This document shows, in pieces, positions 13,001 to 25,434 of a DNA stretch of 64,000 nt (position 1 is its first letter; every line of letters begins with the position of its first letter). The stretch spans positions 80,299,393 to 80,363,392 of the forward strand of contig CM068380.1 of NCBI GenBank assembly GCA_034770075.1, written 5' to 3'. The DNA comes from Aralia elata. Its lineage: Eukaryota > Streptophyta > Magnoliopsida > Apiales > Araliaceae. The position numbers and the translations under genes are program-made. The notes beneath the pieces were generated by a model. That model had not been told where the DNA came from and ran no database searches. It saw nothing but the letters and a program-made list of their open reading frames with translations.

Positions 13001-16000
13001 GTTGGTTTAAACCTTTAATAACTATAATTAATAATGCAACACATATAATCTGTTTAAATTAAGTCACAAACAGGCAATTGCAGCACCCACCAATATCCAG
13101 CAATGAGAAATAACCATTTTTGGACAAGTTTTCACTTACATTTAGTGCTCAGGTTCTTTGAATCTTGTTGCTTGAAATAGAAACTACGGTGATCAAGTGA
13201 CTTGTAATGGTTCTTAGCGTAGATTTCAGCCCAAACCTTGTTGAAATCTAAACGACACTTAGACCACTCCTCCTGTTTCTGCTTTAGGCGGGTTAATATA
13301 ACAGGCAGTGAAAGAGATGGGTTTTTACGTAATATGTCCACGGCATCTAGGCCATGATCACCATATAAACGTTCAATGCACCTTAAATTAAGAGCTAGAA
13401 GAAACAAAAGGAAAGCAAAGATATCAGGAAGAAAAAATGAAAATTTATATTTTCAGTGAATGGAAAGACGAAAAACAGAGGAATAGCATTAGCATTACAA
13501 ACCTGTGAAGTGGTCTTCAATGCGAATGGGGCTCTCTAAAGTAATAGAATTATCATTAATGCTGTTCAATAACTCCTCTACTCGCTTGGCTGTTGCACTC
13601 ACAGATTCCAACAACATATCCAGCTCAAACCTGAAATAATCAAATAAAACCTCATAGTCATTTCATGCAAAAACATACGTAACATCAAAATAACTACTTT
13701 GGCAACTCTAAAGTCTAAACCCCTCAAACAGATTTACTTTAAAAGGTTTCATCATTAAGCAATCACAAAAAAACTATTACGACAAATTATAGTGACATTG
13801 AAAGGGACTGAGATGTGACATCACAAGAAAACTTAATCAGATCTAACTAATCAATTTCTTTTAACACAATCTTATCGCAGATATATCATTTCCTTCTCCC
13901 TTGCAAAACAGGAGTAGGTAAAATGTTGGAAACTCGACAAAACGCAAAAAGGCAACCATAATAAGTTAATCAAGACACCTAGAGAGAGACTACACAATAA
14001 ATATAGGCAGATCTTTACCTATCATCTTCGCATCTAAACAGACTCTCTTCATACTGATTTCTGCGCATATGTTTGAAAGAGTAATCCTCACTACCTGAAG
14101 TTACAGATACCCAGTAATCATTCAACACCTGCTCTCCCAGCTCTGACCTCTGGCTTACTGATGGCATTGGATACTGCAAGTAGATAAGTTCCAAGGACAA
14201 AGAGATCAGCACACAAAATTAATAGTTTCCACAAAAAGGAAAGAAGGGAATAAGAAATCCGCACATCCTTGGGAAGGAGCCTATAACTAGGAGTGCAACG
14301 CTGACAGTTAGACAGATCAAGCTCTTGAATGGACTTTCCCCAATACTTCTCCTTAAATCTATCCTTTTCTTTAGCTGCTTCCAAGTCACGCCTCTGCTCC
14401 TTATCTTTATCCTCTACCTTCACTGATTTGGATGCAAGCCCTTCACTCCAGATATATTCTGCTATTAACCCAACGACTTCATCAGGCTTTCCACACCAGA
14501 AATTATAATTTAAATATGAATAGTAGCTTAAACCGAGAAATGAATAAGAAAGTTCATCTCGTTTCACAAGCACAGAATTAAATTATTATTGTATATAACA
14601 CACAACAAGAAATTAAAGTACACCTATGGTCCTATAGGTGAACGGAAAGAAGAAAAACAATTACATACTTTTGCTCATTACACCAGCAAGGAATCCATCT
14701 GCAAGAAAAGACTGATAAGAAAAAAAAAACGTACACAAATTCAACAACTTGACCAATTTTGTTCACAGCAATTACCAGTTCTTTCACAGCGCTCCAAAAA
14801 ATCATTGAACCCTTCCATAAGATCTGGGTATTTTCCCAATAAATCTACAACCTGAAACAAGACAAAGTTTGAAATCAAATTAAATCCAATACTTTTTTTA
14901 TATAATTATTTGTTCTGCTTTTTCTTTTTTCTTTTTTTCTTTTTTTTGTGGGGAGGGGGGTGACATCTTGTACTCGGTTTCTAAATTAACATGGTTTTAT
15001 TGCGACCTTATACTATTTTACTCATTTATGTTTGATGGAACCCAATAAAAGAGTACAAACTCTTTATAAACCATTCATCAATAAAACAGTTGATTGACCA
15101 AAATAGGAATGGTTTAAGGTTCAACTAAGTGTGTAGTCTAGAAAATTAAGATCGATCAGGAGCCTACATAAACTTTTTTCAGCCAATAATGAGGACCAAC
15201 CAAAATAGAGCCAAAAATCTTTAACAAATATATTGAACCCATTTAATTGATTGCTTAATAAACTTTAAACACGGGTAATATATTTCTATATCAAGAATCA
15301 CAAATTCGTTCAATATAAGTGAAGGAAGAGCAATAATGTGGTATGATTGGTCATTGGAGCGGAAGGCAGTGTATTAATGTGAACAGAAGTTCCAAATCTG
15401 GCCTAGTCTGCTACCTCTTTGTGGGACTCCTGCATCAAACTCACATCTTTCATGGCCTAGCCAAAGAAAAGTTCGTAAATTCATGGCACAAGGTAAGCAA
15501 AAAATATACAACTTGGAACATCTATTCTATTTACTCATATTCTTTCTAGTACATAAGCGATGATGAAGAGAGCCAGTGGAATGAGCCTAAATATGACTTC
15601 TAGAATTGATCATCCTAACTTTAGCCAGTAAATTAAAAAGACATAAATTAAGCAAAAATTTGCATGGTCAACATGATACATACCAAACCTTGTAATTCCT
15701 TTCTTGTAATTATTTCTGTGCTATAAATATGAAGACACTTCAAAAATGCCTGGTAATCATCTGAATTTCGTAGTCTCTCCTTCACTTTCTCACAGAAATT
15801 GAATTCTTGCTTGTACATGTCTGGCATGGTTGAGCACATCAGATGTTGGATGTTAGCACAAAAACAATATCGTTGATAACAAAGGAGCAATATGACTAAA
15901 CATGAATGAGAGATTTAGAGTTTTTGACTTCAAGAAGATGGCACACGACATTATTCATGATATATTCTTTCCCATAATGAAGCGATAACTTAAAGAAAGT

Positions 16001-18269
16001 TTAAGAGCACGTAAGCAATTGCGAAACCACAAAACAAAATACATGCCCACTGCTTTGACACCTAGAAAAGCCAGGCATAACCCAAAAGGGCCAAACACGT
16101 GTAACATATAAAGATGAGCATCCATATTCCATACACATGTGACTATCAACAAGTTCATCATTAATTAGAAGCATCAGCATTAACTCACTTTTCAAGGCAT
16201 CTTTATCATCATAAGGGGCAAAAACTGGATCCCCTCCAAAGTTTTCAACCTTTCGGGTAGATTTCCGTTTCTCAGATAGACAGTGCATGTCGTGCTCAGC
16301 GTCCTTGTAGTCCTGATCACGATTCCTCCTATCCCTGTTATCCTTTTCAGAACGTTTTCTATGCTCCTTATGCAACTTAATCATTGTTTTGTCATCATCT
16401 AAATCAGGACGCTCAACACTTGGATCACGTGCAGTGTGGGGAGCAAGGATCCTGTCTCGTCGGAACCGTTGCTGGAAAAGATAGAGCGGGTGCATCCTCT
16501 TATCATCAAGATACAAAATAAATTGAGCATAAATGCAGAAATTTGAAGTAAACAGATCACCTTATCCATTTGTGTGCCCCGTAGTGTTAGCACAGAGCTC
16601 CGCTCATCATAGCGATGCAAAGGTTGCCTACCAAATGTAGCATGGTGTGCTGATGCAACCGCTGAAGCATCAGGCAAAAATCTTACAAACTCGTCAAGCA
16701 AATCCGGATGATCATCAAAAAGTGAAGCAACCTGCAATTCATGGATCTATTCATCTTAAACCCATAACATATAATTCACATAAACATAACAGATGGTTTA
16801 AGATGCAGATTATTTTATAGTTGAGAATAAACCAAATATATAAACAATTACCTCATGGTAGACCTCATCAATACCCTTATGCTCCTTTCGGTACATGTTC
16901 AATATGTCTAAAAAAGATTTGTACACATGATCATCATCATCTTGAAATCGTTTCTGCAAGAAGGGAAGGAGTTAATATGTTAATCCTATGCCTATAAAAA
17001 CAATATCAGCAGCAACTCAGCAAGGAAGAACATAATAGAAAATCTGTTTCACCTTTATCTTGTTCACAAAATTTATAGCCTCATCAAACTCGACGGTTCT
17101 TTTCGGTTGGGCCTCTTCCTCCTCAATAAGAGTGATTTCATAGCCTTTGGGCAAGAAGGTATTGAAACCAAAAATTAAATTGTTGTGCCCTTTAAATAAT
17201 TCTTTAACCCTTTCAATGACACCACCAGTGTCAATTCTGCAAGAACCAAGTCATGGTATGAGTCAAACACATGTTCTGGACCATCTGTAACATTATAAAT
17301 ATTCCTATTGAAGCGATAACATACATACCTTTGAGCCTTAAAATCTTTCATTACGTCAAGAAACATGTCATATTTCTCCCTCTGATCTTGAAACATGTCC
17401 TTAACTTCCTTCAAATATGATAAGGCATCACTGGTCGTGAGTTTCTGTGCAGTAGCACCAGTACCAGAACCTCCGACCCCTCCACCCCCGACCCCAGGGA
17501 TATGGGGTTGCCCATATCTTCATCACCAGGAAGAAAGAAAAAATATTCAGCAAACAAATAATAAACTTGGTACCATGTATCAATAAGTCTAACATATAAC
17601 ACAATTTCTGTGAACCATTCATGCAAATTCTCCTCTCTTTTTTCACTTCACTGTTTCTCACTCTCTCCTCATATGCTCAGTTTAGTAGCTGGAAGTCATC
17701 TTAGAATCTTCGATTGCTAATTATTGCGGAACATATGAATATAGCCTCAATAAAAAGTGTAAAATCAACTATTTGACTCGGTAGAGGCATGTAACTCTTT
17801 CTTTTTTCACGACTTAAAAATCATCCACAAAGATCACACGTTATCTCACAAATCAACCTAAACAATGTGGTTAAAAAGGATATCAACCCATACTGAACAC
17901 AAAATTCACAATCGAGCAAGGCTATAACAAACTACAAAATCTTAATTCAAAAACAAGCTTCAAAAGTTCAAACTTTTTAAAGTAAAAGGCATGAAATTTT
18001 TCTGTTATAAGAAAATTCTAATTGAATGCGCAAAAAAAAAATCAAAAAAAAAAATCTATCTGAATGTAAAATAAAATAAAATAAAAAAATTTACCGCACA
18101 GAAGAATCAACCATATAATAGACACACCAAATGAAAAAAAAAAACATATAGTCAAATGAACACGAGTAACAGAGGAAAAAACAGAGAGAAAATCATACGA
18201 TTCTGCACGAGAAGAACCAAATGAACGCTTAAATTGTGTGTTAACATAATCTTCCCGTAATCGCTTCAT
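7098..18269 (-). CDS. SNL: SIN3-LIKE co-repressor scaffold (paired amphipathic helix protein), 21 coding exons, 1370 aa
   Basis: Exons in transcript order: 18199-18269, 17329-17517, 17053-17236, 16852-16953, 16561-16731, 16189-16471, 15684-15820, 14776-14851, 14265-14476, 14019-14173, 13503-13630, 13140-13394, 10718-11365, 10506-10594, 9725-10339, 9442-9542, 9217-9355, 8969-9121, 8700-8863, 8144-8255, 7098-7226. They total 4113 nt and every phase agrees. PAH1 lies at about residues 50-117 (DALSYLKEVKDMF), PAH2 at about 130-200 (EAINFVNKIKKRFQ, VASLFDDHPDLLDEFVRFLP) and PAH3 at about 335-402 (DLMEGFNDFLERC). The HDAC-interaction domain is near 455-650 (ELDLSNCQRCTPSYRLLP, RCIERLYGDHG). A very acidic linker fills the long exon 15, followed by the Sin3 C-terminal domain (YVLFTLDKLIYKLV, SRLFIQL). 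Sin3 proteins bridge DNA-binding repressors to histone deacetylases in the nucleus; Arabidopsis SNL proteins are of similar length. The acceptor of exon 9 is the least certain. The intron after exon 17 uses a GC donor. Confidence 0.93.
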
Positions 18270-18271
18270 CT

Positions 18272-18391
18272 CTGCAAAACAAAAAAGTAAAAGACATAAA
18301 TTTTTTTCAGAAAGCCGTAAATCACAAACAACAAACAGAAATGAAATGTTTCTGCCTCATCTCATCTATAAATCAAGTGCAGAATACTTAC
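18272..18391 (-). other. 5' UTR intron of the SIN3-LIKE gene
   Basis: On the minus strand a strong donor (AAA|GTAAGTATT) at 18391 pairs with an acceptor (TTTTGCAG) ending at 18272, two bases before the start codon ATG. The resulting leader exon would lie at about 18392-18480. Inferred from splice motifs only. Confidence 0.55.
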
Positions 18392-20218
18392 TTTATAGTT
18401 TCCTCCAGATTCTTGAGTTGCTAGATCTAAGAAGAACAAGTTCAATATTGGATCAAGTTTTGAAACAAGGAATTTTTAGTTTGCGAAACCAAGAGGTAAA
18501 ATGAAAAGGAGGTGAGAAATTTTTGCATTTGGGAGAAGTAATCATAATTACGTGACTATATTTATCGGAAATCCAAAACGTTGGCGTTTTCAACACTTGG
18601 GCTAAGGATTTACACACCGCCACGTGATTTGGGCTTATCCCTGTTCAAATTTTATATCAAGCCGTTTATAAACGCCTAATAAGCCCAAGGAACATATCAA
18701 GTGCCCTAATCCTATCCCCAATCCACAATTTGATTATACTAGTAGCAATTGAACAAATCAATTCACTCATGTGAGTACGTAGTTCTAATTTTACAGAATT
18801 ATGGAAATAGGAAGGATTTTACTAATGTTTATAATTGTGTAGTTAGATCTACTTCAAACCTTTTAATAATAATAAATATGCAAAAAATATAAAAATAAAT
18901 TCAAATTCATTTTAACTACGGGAAAAAGTTATCTTGTCAATATTTATTTTAACACGTGACAATATCTATTTTAGTGGGAAAGAACTGATTTATTTTCGAT
19001 CGCAAAAAATTACTTTTCAAAATTATAAATTATGATACTAATTCTCAATTTTGATATAACAAATAAAGTGTGTGAAAATAAATAAGACTCATTTCTACGG
19101 GGAAAAAACAATGTACTGTAATGAGATTCGTTTTAACATAAAAGAATAACTTTACTTTTAGGAGAAAAAGAAAAGGAAAGAAAAAGAACTTTTGTAAAAT
19201 TAAGATACCAACTCTCAATATTAAATATTATTAAGTTGAATTTAGTTTGTGGTGAAAAGACATGTGCAATTACTTCTGGTCCGTCTAAAAAAAATGCTAT
19301 GGACATTGTCAAAACTATTGAACAAAATAATTGTTTTCATTAGTGAAAAGCAATTTTTGTTTTTTCTCGTATTATCAATTGGTTTTCTTTCAATATTTAT
19401 AATATAACAAACAAATTAACCTAAAAATAGATTGATTTTTGTTTTTTAAAAAATGTAATAAAATATATTAAAAATAATAGGGTTTTAAAAAAAAACTCTT
19501 CACTTTGCTTAATGCTGCAAAAAAAAAAATTTATACGCCCAATCAATTTAAACAAATGGTAGAGCTCATCTATACGTATATACTTCCTTCCTTATATATA
19601 TAATATATAATGAGGCGATTGAAGATTTTATCTAAATTAATTTGATTGATCATTTTAAAAGTAATTTAGTTATTATTTTATAATTTTTAAATACAAATTA
19701 TCTAATAATAATAATACATGTTCAAATATAATAATATAATTATAATTTCATATCTATATATGCATGCATAAATTTCACAATAAAGCAAAAGAAAAGTCAT
19801 ATAAAACATTAATGTCAACTTGCTTATCTATTTCTCTTTAATATATTATACAATTACAAATATGATACTCATACAAATTATATTCAACATTATATATGTA
19901 TTATGTTAGTAAAAGATTATCAAAATTTTGTGAAAAAAAGTTATATAAAGTAGCCCATGTATCACATAGGCTATTAAACTTGTGTATAAATAACAATACA
20001 GATTATATAACACATTCGTAAACTATACCAGTAATTCAAGTATTACTACTCATGAATCTTTGTCTTTCTTAGGTTTTAAGATTTTAGCTATACCATAAAC
20101 TTTTAGGAAAGAAAATCATGAAAAGTATCTCAACTTTAACTAATTAAACATGCGACATGCCTAATCGTGAAAATAAAAGTTGATAAGTTTTGTGTGAATC
20201 TATCATTAATGACTTTAT
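18392..20218. other. SIN3-LIKE upstream region and AT-rich intergenic DNA
   Basis: The first few hundred bases hold the leader exon and presumably the promoter of the SIN3-LIKE gene. The rest (about 18.75-20.2 kb) is A+T-rich with long homopolymer and TA runs. I see no coding region or defined element. Confidence 0.4.
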
Positions 20219-20752
20219 TGTAACATTTCAGTTTCACATCCATATTGAAAGATATGAAAAAATATTGTCTGTATATAAGAAATTAAGTTGCTAACAATAC
20301 TACCTTCAGTCATGACTTTTTGGATGAGCATGTGGTGGACTAAGATGACTCAAGAAGATACTATTAGACTAGTAATTTAAGGCCTTATTTTGGATGGATT
20401 TGATTTACCCGAGATTTATTCCGAACTCGAAATTTGACCCGAGTTGTTTCACATGGTATCAAAGTTGATTCTTGAAAGCTCGGGTTGAATTATCCGATCG
20501 AGTTGCGGATGTGGGGACACAAAGGCTGGTGGTGTTATCCCACAATGGCTAGAGAAATTTAAGTGGGGAGTTTGTAACACTCTAGTTCCACATTAAAAGA
20601 TATGAAAAAAATTTGTTTATACTTAAGGAATTAAGTTACTAACAATAGTACCTTCAGTTTAAGACCTTATTTTGGATGAATTTGATTCGATTCAAATTTA
20701 GAATTTGACCCGAGATTTGTTCCGAACTCGAGATTTGACCTGAGTTGTTTCA
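20219..20752 (+). mobile_element. complete TRIM (miniature LTR retrotransposon)
   Basis: Two direct repeats start TGTAACA and end GAGTTGTTTCA: LTR1 at 20219-20451 and LTR2 at 20573-20752. They share the segment around AAGATATGAAAAA and the end around TTCCGAACTCGA; LTR2 lacks about 50 bp present in LTR1. Two bases after LTR1 is TGGTATCAAAG (20454-20464), which resembles the initiator-tRNA-Met primer-binding site TGGTATCAGAG. A purine run, AAGTGGGGAG, ends two bases before LTR2. The interior is only about 120 bp with no protein. Flanks are TTTAT (20214-20218) and CTTAT (20753-20757), a 5-bp target duplication with one change. These are the defining marks of a terminal-repeat retrotransposon in miniature; it would need proteins from elsewhere to move. 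Confidence 0.85.
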
Positions 20753-20879
20753 CTTATATATTAGGGATGTCATTTATATTTAAATGAGAGAGAAAAAATG
20801 GTTTAATTGTATTAAGATTTATTTTAAAAACAACTTGTTGGTTTTACAAGGAAAAAAAAGGGAGCTCGTTGGCCTCAAC

Positions 20880-21895
20880 TAAAACAACAATAACATCACA
20901 GTTTTGTATATAGCTCAACCTATCCGCTATTACCATATTAGTCCTTCCCACCATTACACGCTTAGGTCTTTATTGTAGTTCTAGCAATTGCAATTCGCTA
21001 TTTCTGGCGATCTGACCTTCAGATAACTGTAATCTTCTGTATTCGGACAATATTTTGTATCTATCTTTTAATCCCGTGATAAAATTGTGAACGTTGGCTG
21101 CCTTAGCGGACAGATGATCTCCGATTCCTTTATTTTATCGGACGATGCAAAAACAATGTTGTCACTTATGGTACCAACAAATATTGTAGGCTTGGTGTTT
21201 CCTTAACGCGGAAGGTGGTAGGACCTTATATCTCTACCATCAATTTTTACCATACCTTTGAGTGGATCATAAAATCTTGTTGATTTTCCTGACCCACTTG
21301 CCCTTACCAACGCGGTCGATTTTCCACCAAGAGAAAAGCCTTGGAAGATCATCACATTGGGCCTTGATGAGTATGAAAAATCAACATCACAAAATCAATA
21401 TATGGCCTGCAATTCTGTTGGGCTTATATCCTTGGTGGTCTTCAGGATCAAGTCGAGTTACCGTTCTAGCACAGTAAGAATAGACCCGACCGCACTGAAA
21501 CCTCTTCTTGAGAAATCATTAGTCATGCTTGCGGTGTTGCCGATGACTCGACTGGTGCGTCCAGTACTTACTATTGTTATAAAGTCATAAAAAAGGCTTT
21601 TACCCCAAGCAAACCTTCAGACATTACCTTGCCACCATACCAAAAGTCTAAAGCCTACATGAATGTAACAAGACATTGAGATATTCCATATCCCATACCA
21701 GTAAGTAAGCAATGATAGTTTCATTCTTGAAGCTTGTCTTTCAGCTGTTCTTGCCCAACAATACCCCTCTAAAACAACAAATGAGATGGGAAAATAAATC
21801 ATATAATCATTTCTGATAGTTTTGTGAAATTAAGTATGCAGCACTTGCAAGTTTATAGTTAACCCACCAAAGAAACAAGCAACCAATATTTGCGC
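20880..21895 (-). pseudogene. ABCB transporter pseudogene, exon 3 joined to exon 7
   Basis: Minus-strand DNA matches parts of the neighbouring ABCB genes. Near 21861-21890 is a decayed exon 2 (NIGCLF, like QWVACFLG). At 21710-21773 the start of exon 3 is recognisable (EGYCWARTAERQAS). This passes directly into exon 7 (21600-21700, ending LDFWYGG-like), skipping TM segments, NBD1 and the linker. Downstream to about 20880 the second nucleotide-binding domain is present but scrambled by many indels and stops; the DNA still tracks copy A at 25540-25900. It is a remnant of a third array member with a large internal deletion and no coding ability. Confidence 0.85.
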
Positions 21896-22017
21896 GCATG
21901 CTATACCAAGGAATTTTGCAAAACCAGAAAACCAAACCCACTAAACTGTCTACACTGACCACACACTCGCACATACATACATATAAATATTTAAATTTAT
22001 GATCGTTTGTGAATCTG

Positions 22018-22027
22018 TGTGTGTGTG

Positions 22028-22059
<32 letters not shown>

Positions 22060-22060
22060 A
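22018..22060. repeat. compound microsatellite (GT)n(TA)n(GA)n
   Basis: Consecutive runs of GTGTGTGT, TATATATA and GAGAGAGA lie between the ABCB pseudogene and the solo LTR. Length polymorphism is likely. Confidence 0.8.
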
Positions 22061-22141
22061 AGTAAACTCTAAGAAGGAAATATTTTTCTGATTGCCTTTG
22101 AATCCAATGGTTGTCATTTGTCAAACTAACAGTATGTATAG

Positions 22142-23910
22142 TGTAACACCCCCTTCCCGAATAGGAAAGGGAGGTCACGCACGAACAAACTCTAAGCAGA
22201 ATATCAAACTAAAAGGAACATCTCTTCACACTTGCCCTTGAACCCCTTGAATACCTGCCGAAAGAAAAACACAGCATGAGCCAATTGCCCAGTACGAATA
22301 TAGAGAACAGAAGTATGAGCCGAAAAGAAAAACAAAATCAAGCTGAACTAAACTCAATAACATAGCTGAACTGAATAACGAAATCAAACTCAACTAAACT
22401 CAATAACATAGCTGAACTGAACTGAACTTAATAACATAGTCGAACTGAACTGAATTGAACTTAAATAGGTGAACTGAACTGAACTCAATAACATAACTGA
22501 ATTGAACTGAACTGAACTGAATAATAAATAACATAACTGAACTGAACCGAACTGAATAACATAGCTGAACTGAACTGAACTAAATAACATAGTTGAACTG
22601 AACTGAACTGAATAACATAGCTGAACTGAACTGAACTGAATAACAAATATCACAATAACATAACTGAACTGAACTGAATAACATAGCTGAACTGAACTGA
22701 ATAACATAATAGGCTGAATCGAATGGCTGAGGTTATTTCATACCGAGCTCTGAAATATAGCTTGCCACATAGACAAGTCAAATAATGTCACATAGACAAA
22801 TCACACATTGGACTGCAGATCCAAATGCATGCAAAATCGGAAAGTGTGTTTGGCATAACATCAGCAATCCGCAGAACAGAACAGAACAGAAATCTAGGGT
22901 CGACCCATACGCCTCTCACAACAAATCACCAAATGGCCAACTCCCATCGGAGCACAAAACAGAGACGCCGTGGACTAATCACACCGCCACGGAAGTGTCA
23001 TGTGTCTTGTGCCGAGACGACATGCCTGTGGTACCCCCACAGGTGGTTAGCTCAAGGTACACCCTACGATATGATCTAATAAAAATATCATGTCACAATA
23101 TAACCGACATAATACCAACAAAAGGGTTCTAATACACACATGCTAAAGCGAAACGAATTGACACAAAATCTCCCAAAATATATTAGCATATACGTTTCTA
23201 CAAAAATAAATACTAGACATGATATTCCAACTCAAAGAATACAAATACGAGTCATATGTATCAACTCAAAAATAAAAGAATTATATGAATTTCACAAGAA
23301 ACAATCATGTGAAATAATAACGGAATTCAAAACGCGGAACAAAACGAATTAATTAAATTTCACAAGAGTATTGCTGAAAGAGTACGGAATCCGTACCTGG
23401 AGTACGTAATGTAATACCCACAATTATAGATGCAATTGGTTAGACTCGCTCAATATAATCTATTCACCAAAATAATACATTTTATTAAATACTACAATAT
23501 TAGTATTTAACTGATTTATACATATATTGAACCCTCCATAATATTAAAGAGATACATAATATCTAGCCAAAATAATATCACAATATTAACTAACAAACTA
23601 ACTAAAATATACTAATTAAAGTTATAAACTAATAATACAGAAAATTAAATTGAATAAATACAAAAGAAGAAAAAAAATGTACCCGAATTTATGAGGTTCG
23701 CAGTCTGCTTACGCCCTCGATACTGAAAATTTTTAACTAAGGAGGTACTTACTAAAAAGTCCCTCTTACAAAAAGTCTTTTCTTAAAATAAGAAAATCCT
23801 TATTATTAAATAAATAAAATAACATATTAGTTATATATATATAGACTGATAAAGGGGAGATGGTTTGTGAAATGGGCGATGTGGGACTAAGGCAGAATAT
23901 GGGTATTACA
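22142..23910. mobile_element. solo LTR (1769 bp) with 5-bp target duplication
   Basis: The segment begins TGTAACACCC and ends GGGTATTACA, so its ends are TG and CA within a 10-bp inverted repeat with one mismatch. It is bounded by perfect TATAG direct repeats (22137-22141 and 23911-23915). No gag or pol is present. The paralogous flank beside copy B continues without interruption across a single TATAG at 48208-48212, which shows the empty site. A single long LTR with intact TSD and no interior is a solo LTR, made by recombination between the two LTRs of a former element. It carries an internal minisatellite. Confidence 0.85.
22340..22720. repeat. CTGAA minisatellite within the solo LTR
   Basis: Tandem units built from CTGAACTGAACTGAA followed by TAACATAG-type spacers, repeated about 14 times with variation. 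They create a long minus-strand open frame of repetitive composition (VQFSSVQ-like) that is not a gene. Confidence 0.85.
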
Positions 23911-25434
23911 TATAGAAATGATTATCACAAAATAAATTTCATCTCCATAATTGAAGTAGCCCAGTACAGTAGTTCCTATTTAAAAAGAATGACATGAAAT
24001 ATATTATATTAACAATAATTCCTCAAAATAGTTTCTTAAAAGGTTTATTTGTCACATCCGTTTCAATCAAAATGAAGATAATAAACAATGACCAATCATT
24101 ACAGTGTGTTATTCAGTTTATAGGAACCCAACAAGGGTGTCAATATTATAATAAGGAGTAGAAAATTATACATATGAAACTGGAAGTTAATAAGGGCTCT
24201 ATTCAAATAAAATGAACATCGTAATTCATAACAAATCATCATGGCATACCAGTTAAAATTAATAATAAGGATATAAAACGAAAAGAAAAACTTAGCTGGT
24301 TTTGAGTCATGTAGTCTGCTTACTGAGGAAGTGAATCCTGCATTACTTTTCAATTCTCAACTCTCCCGTCTCTCCAATTAGGATAAACGCCTTGCCTCCT
24401 CGGCTTCCTCTGCTTTCTGCATTGACTTTTTAGCTCCGGTTAGAACTCAATTTCTGATTTTTATAGAGTTTCTTATTTCACTTTTACGAAAAGAATTGAT
24501 ATTTTCACAACGATCAAAAGTAATAGTTGCACAATGTCTCTCTCATATGAATAACAACTGAATTCCACACTTATATGAGAGAAACTTGTAAAAATATTAA
24601 ATATTTTATTTTGTGAAAATATATAAATACTAGTTTGCTAGTTAGTTTATGTATAATTGTTAAGATTTGCCCATTTAGTAATTACTTTATGAAATTTTTT
24701 GGACTATACGTAGTATGCATTAAGACTTCGAACCAAAATATACACAACTTTGCGAGTGGACTGAAACTGTATCATAACTCAGACCGAAGTGAATAAAACA
24801 AACTCATGGGTTGCTTGTCTCTCCATAAATCTATATTTATAATAAAACTTAGGTATGTGATTTTTTTATAAACATATGTAATAAAAGAACATATTTCATT
24901 TAGTTCCTTTGTATGCCTATTATAACTAGTTTTATAGTTTTATATTATATAGAAGTTTGTAAATATTAACATATGACCTTATTAGCTATTTCATGAGAAT
25001 AAACAAAAGAGGAAATTTAATATTGACCCTACGAACATCATTCAGTACTGAATAATTTCTACAAAATACAATACCAACTCCAGTATGAGTTACTCCATTT
25101 CCTTCACAACAAAATAAGAGCAGCTTACTAGTTTTTGAAAAGCACGCACATAATGTGAAATAACGTGCTTGTATATCATTGATTCTCCAGGTTGCTACCA
25201 TACAAGGCCTCGTGGCGCACATACTAAAGAACAAAAAAGAAGAGATCTAGTAATGTTGGCAGATTATTATTAAAAACCTGAGTTTATCCGGTAAAAAAGT
25301 AATAAAAAAACATACACTTCTCCTCTAAGATATTTCAGTATTTGAAATGTTAGGCCTTGGTGAGTACCATCACCCCCATTAATTACTTGATGGCAAAAAC
25401 TAGTTGCTCAATCATAAGCTGCAAAATCATGACT
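23911..25434. other. downstream flank of ABCB copy A, paralogous to the copy B flank
   Basis: No coding region seen. From 23916 on, the DNA aligns to 48213 onward beside copy B (shared blocks around TTTAAAAAGAATGA, CACATCCGTTTCAATCAAAA and AACATATGACCTTATTAG). The ABCB duplication therefore included more than 1.5 kb of downstream DNA. The 3' UTR of copy A presumably lies in about 25200-25434. Confidence 0.6.

Noticed and set aside
22390..22707. Minus-strand open frame with VQFSSVQ repeats
   Set aside because: It is a by-product of the CTGAA minisatellite inside the solo LTR; no start context, no homology, purely repetitive.
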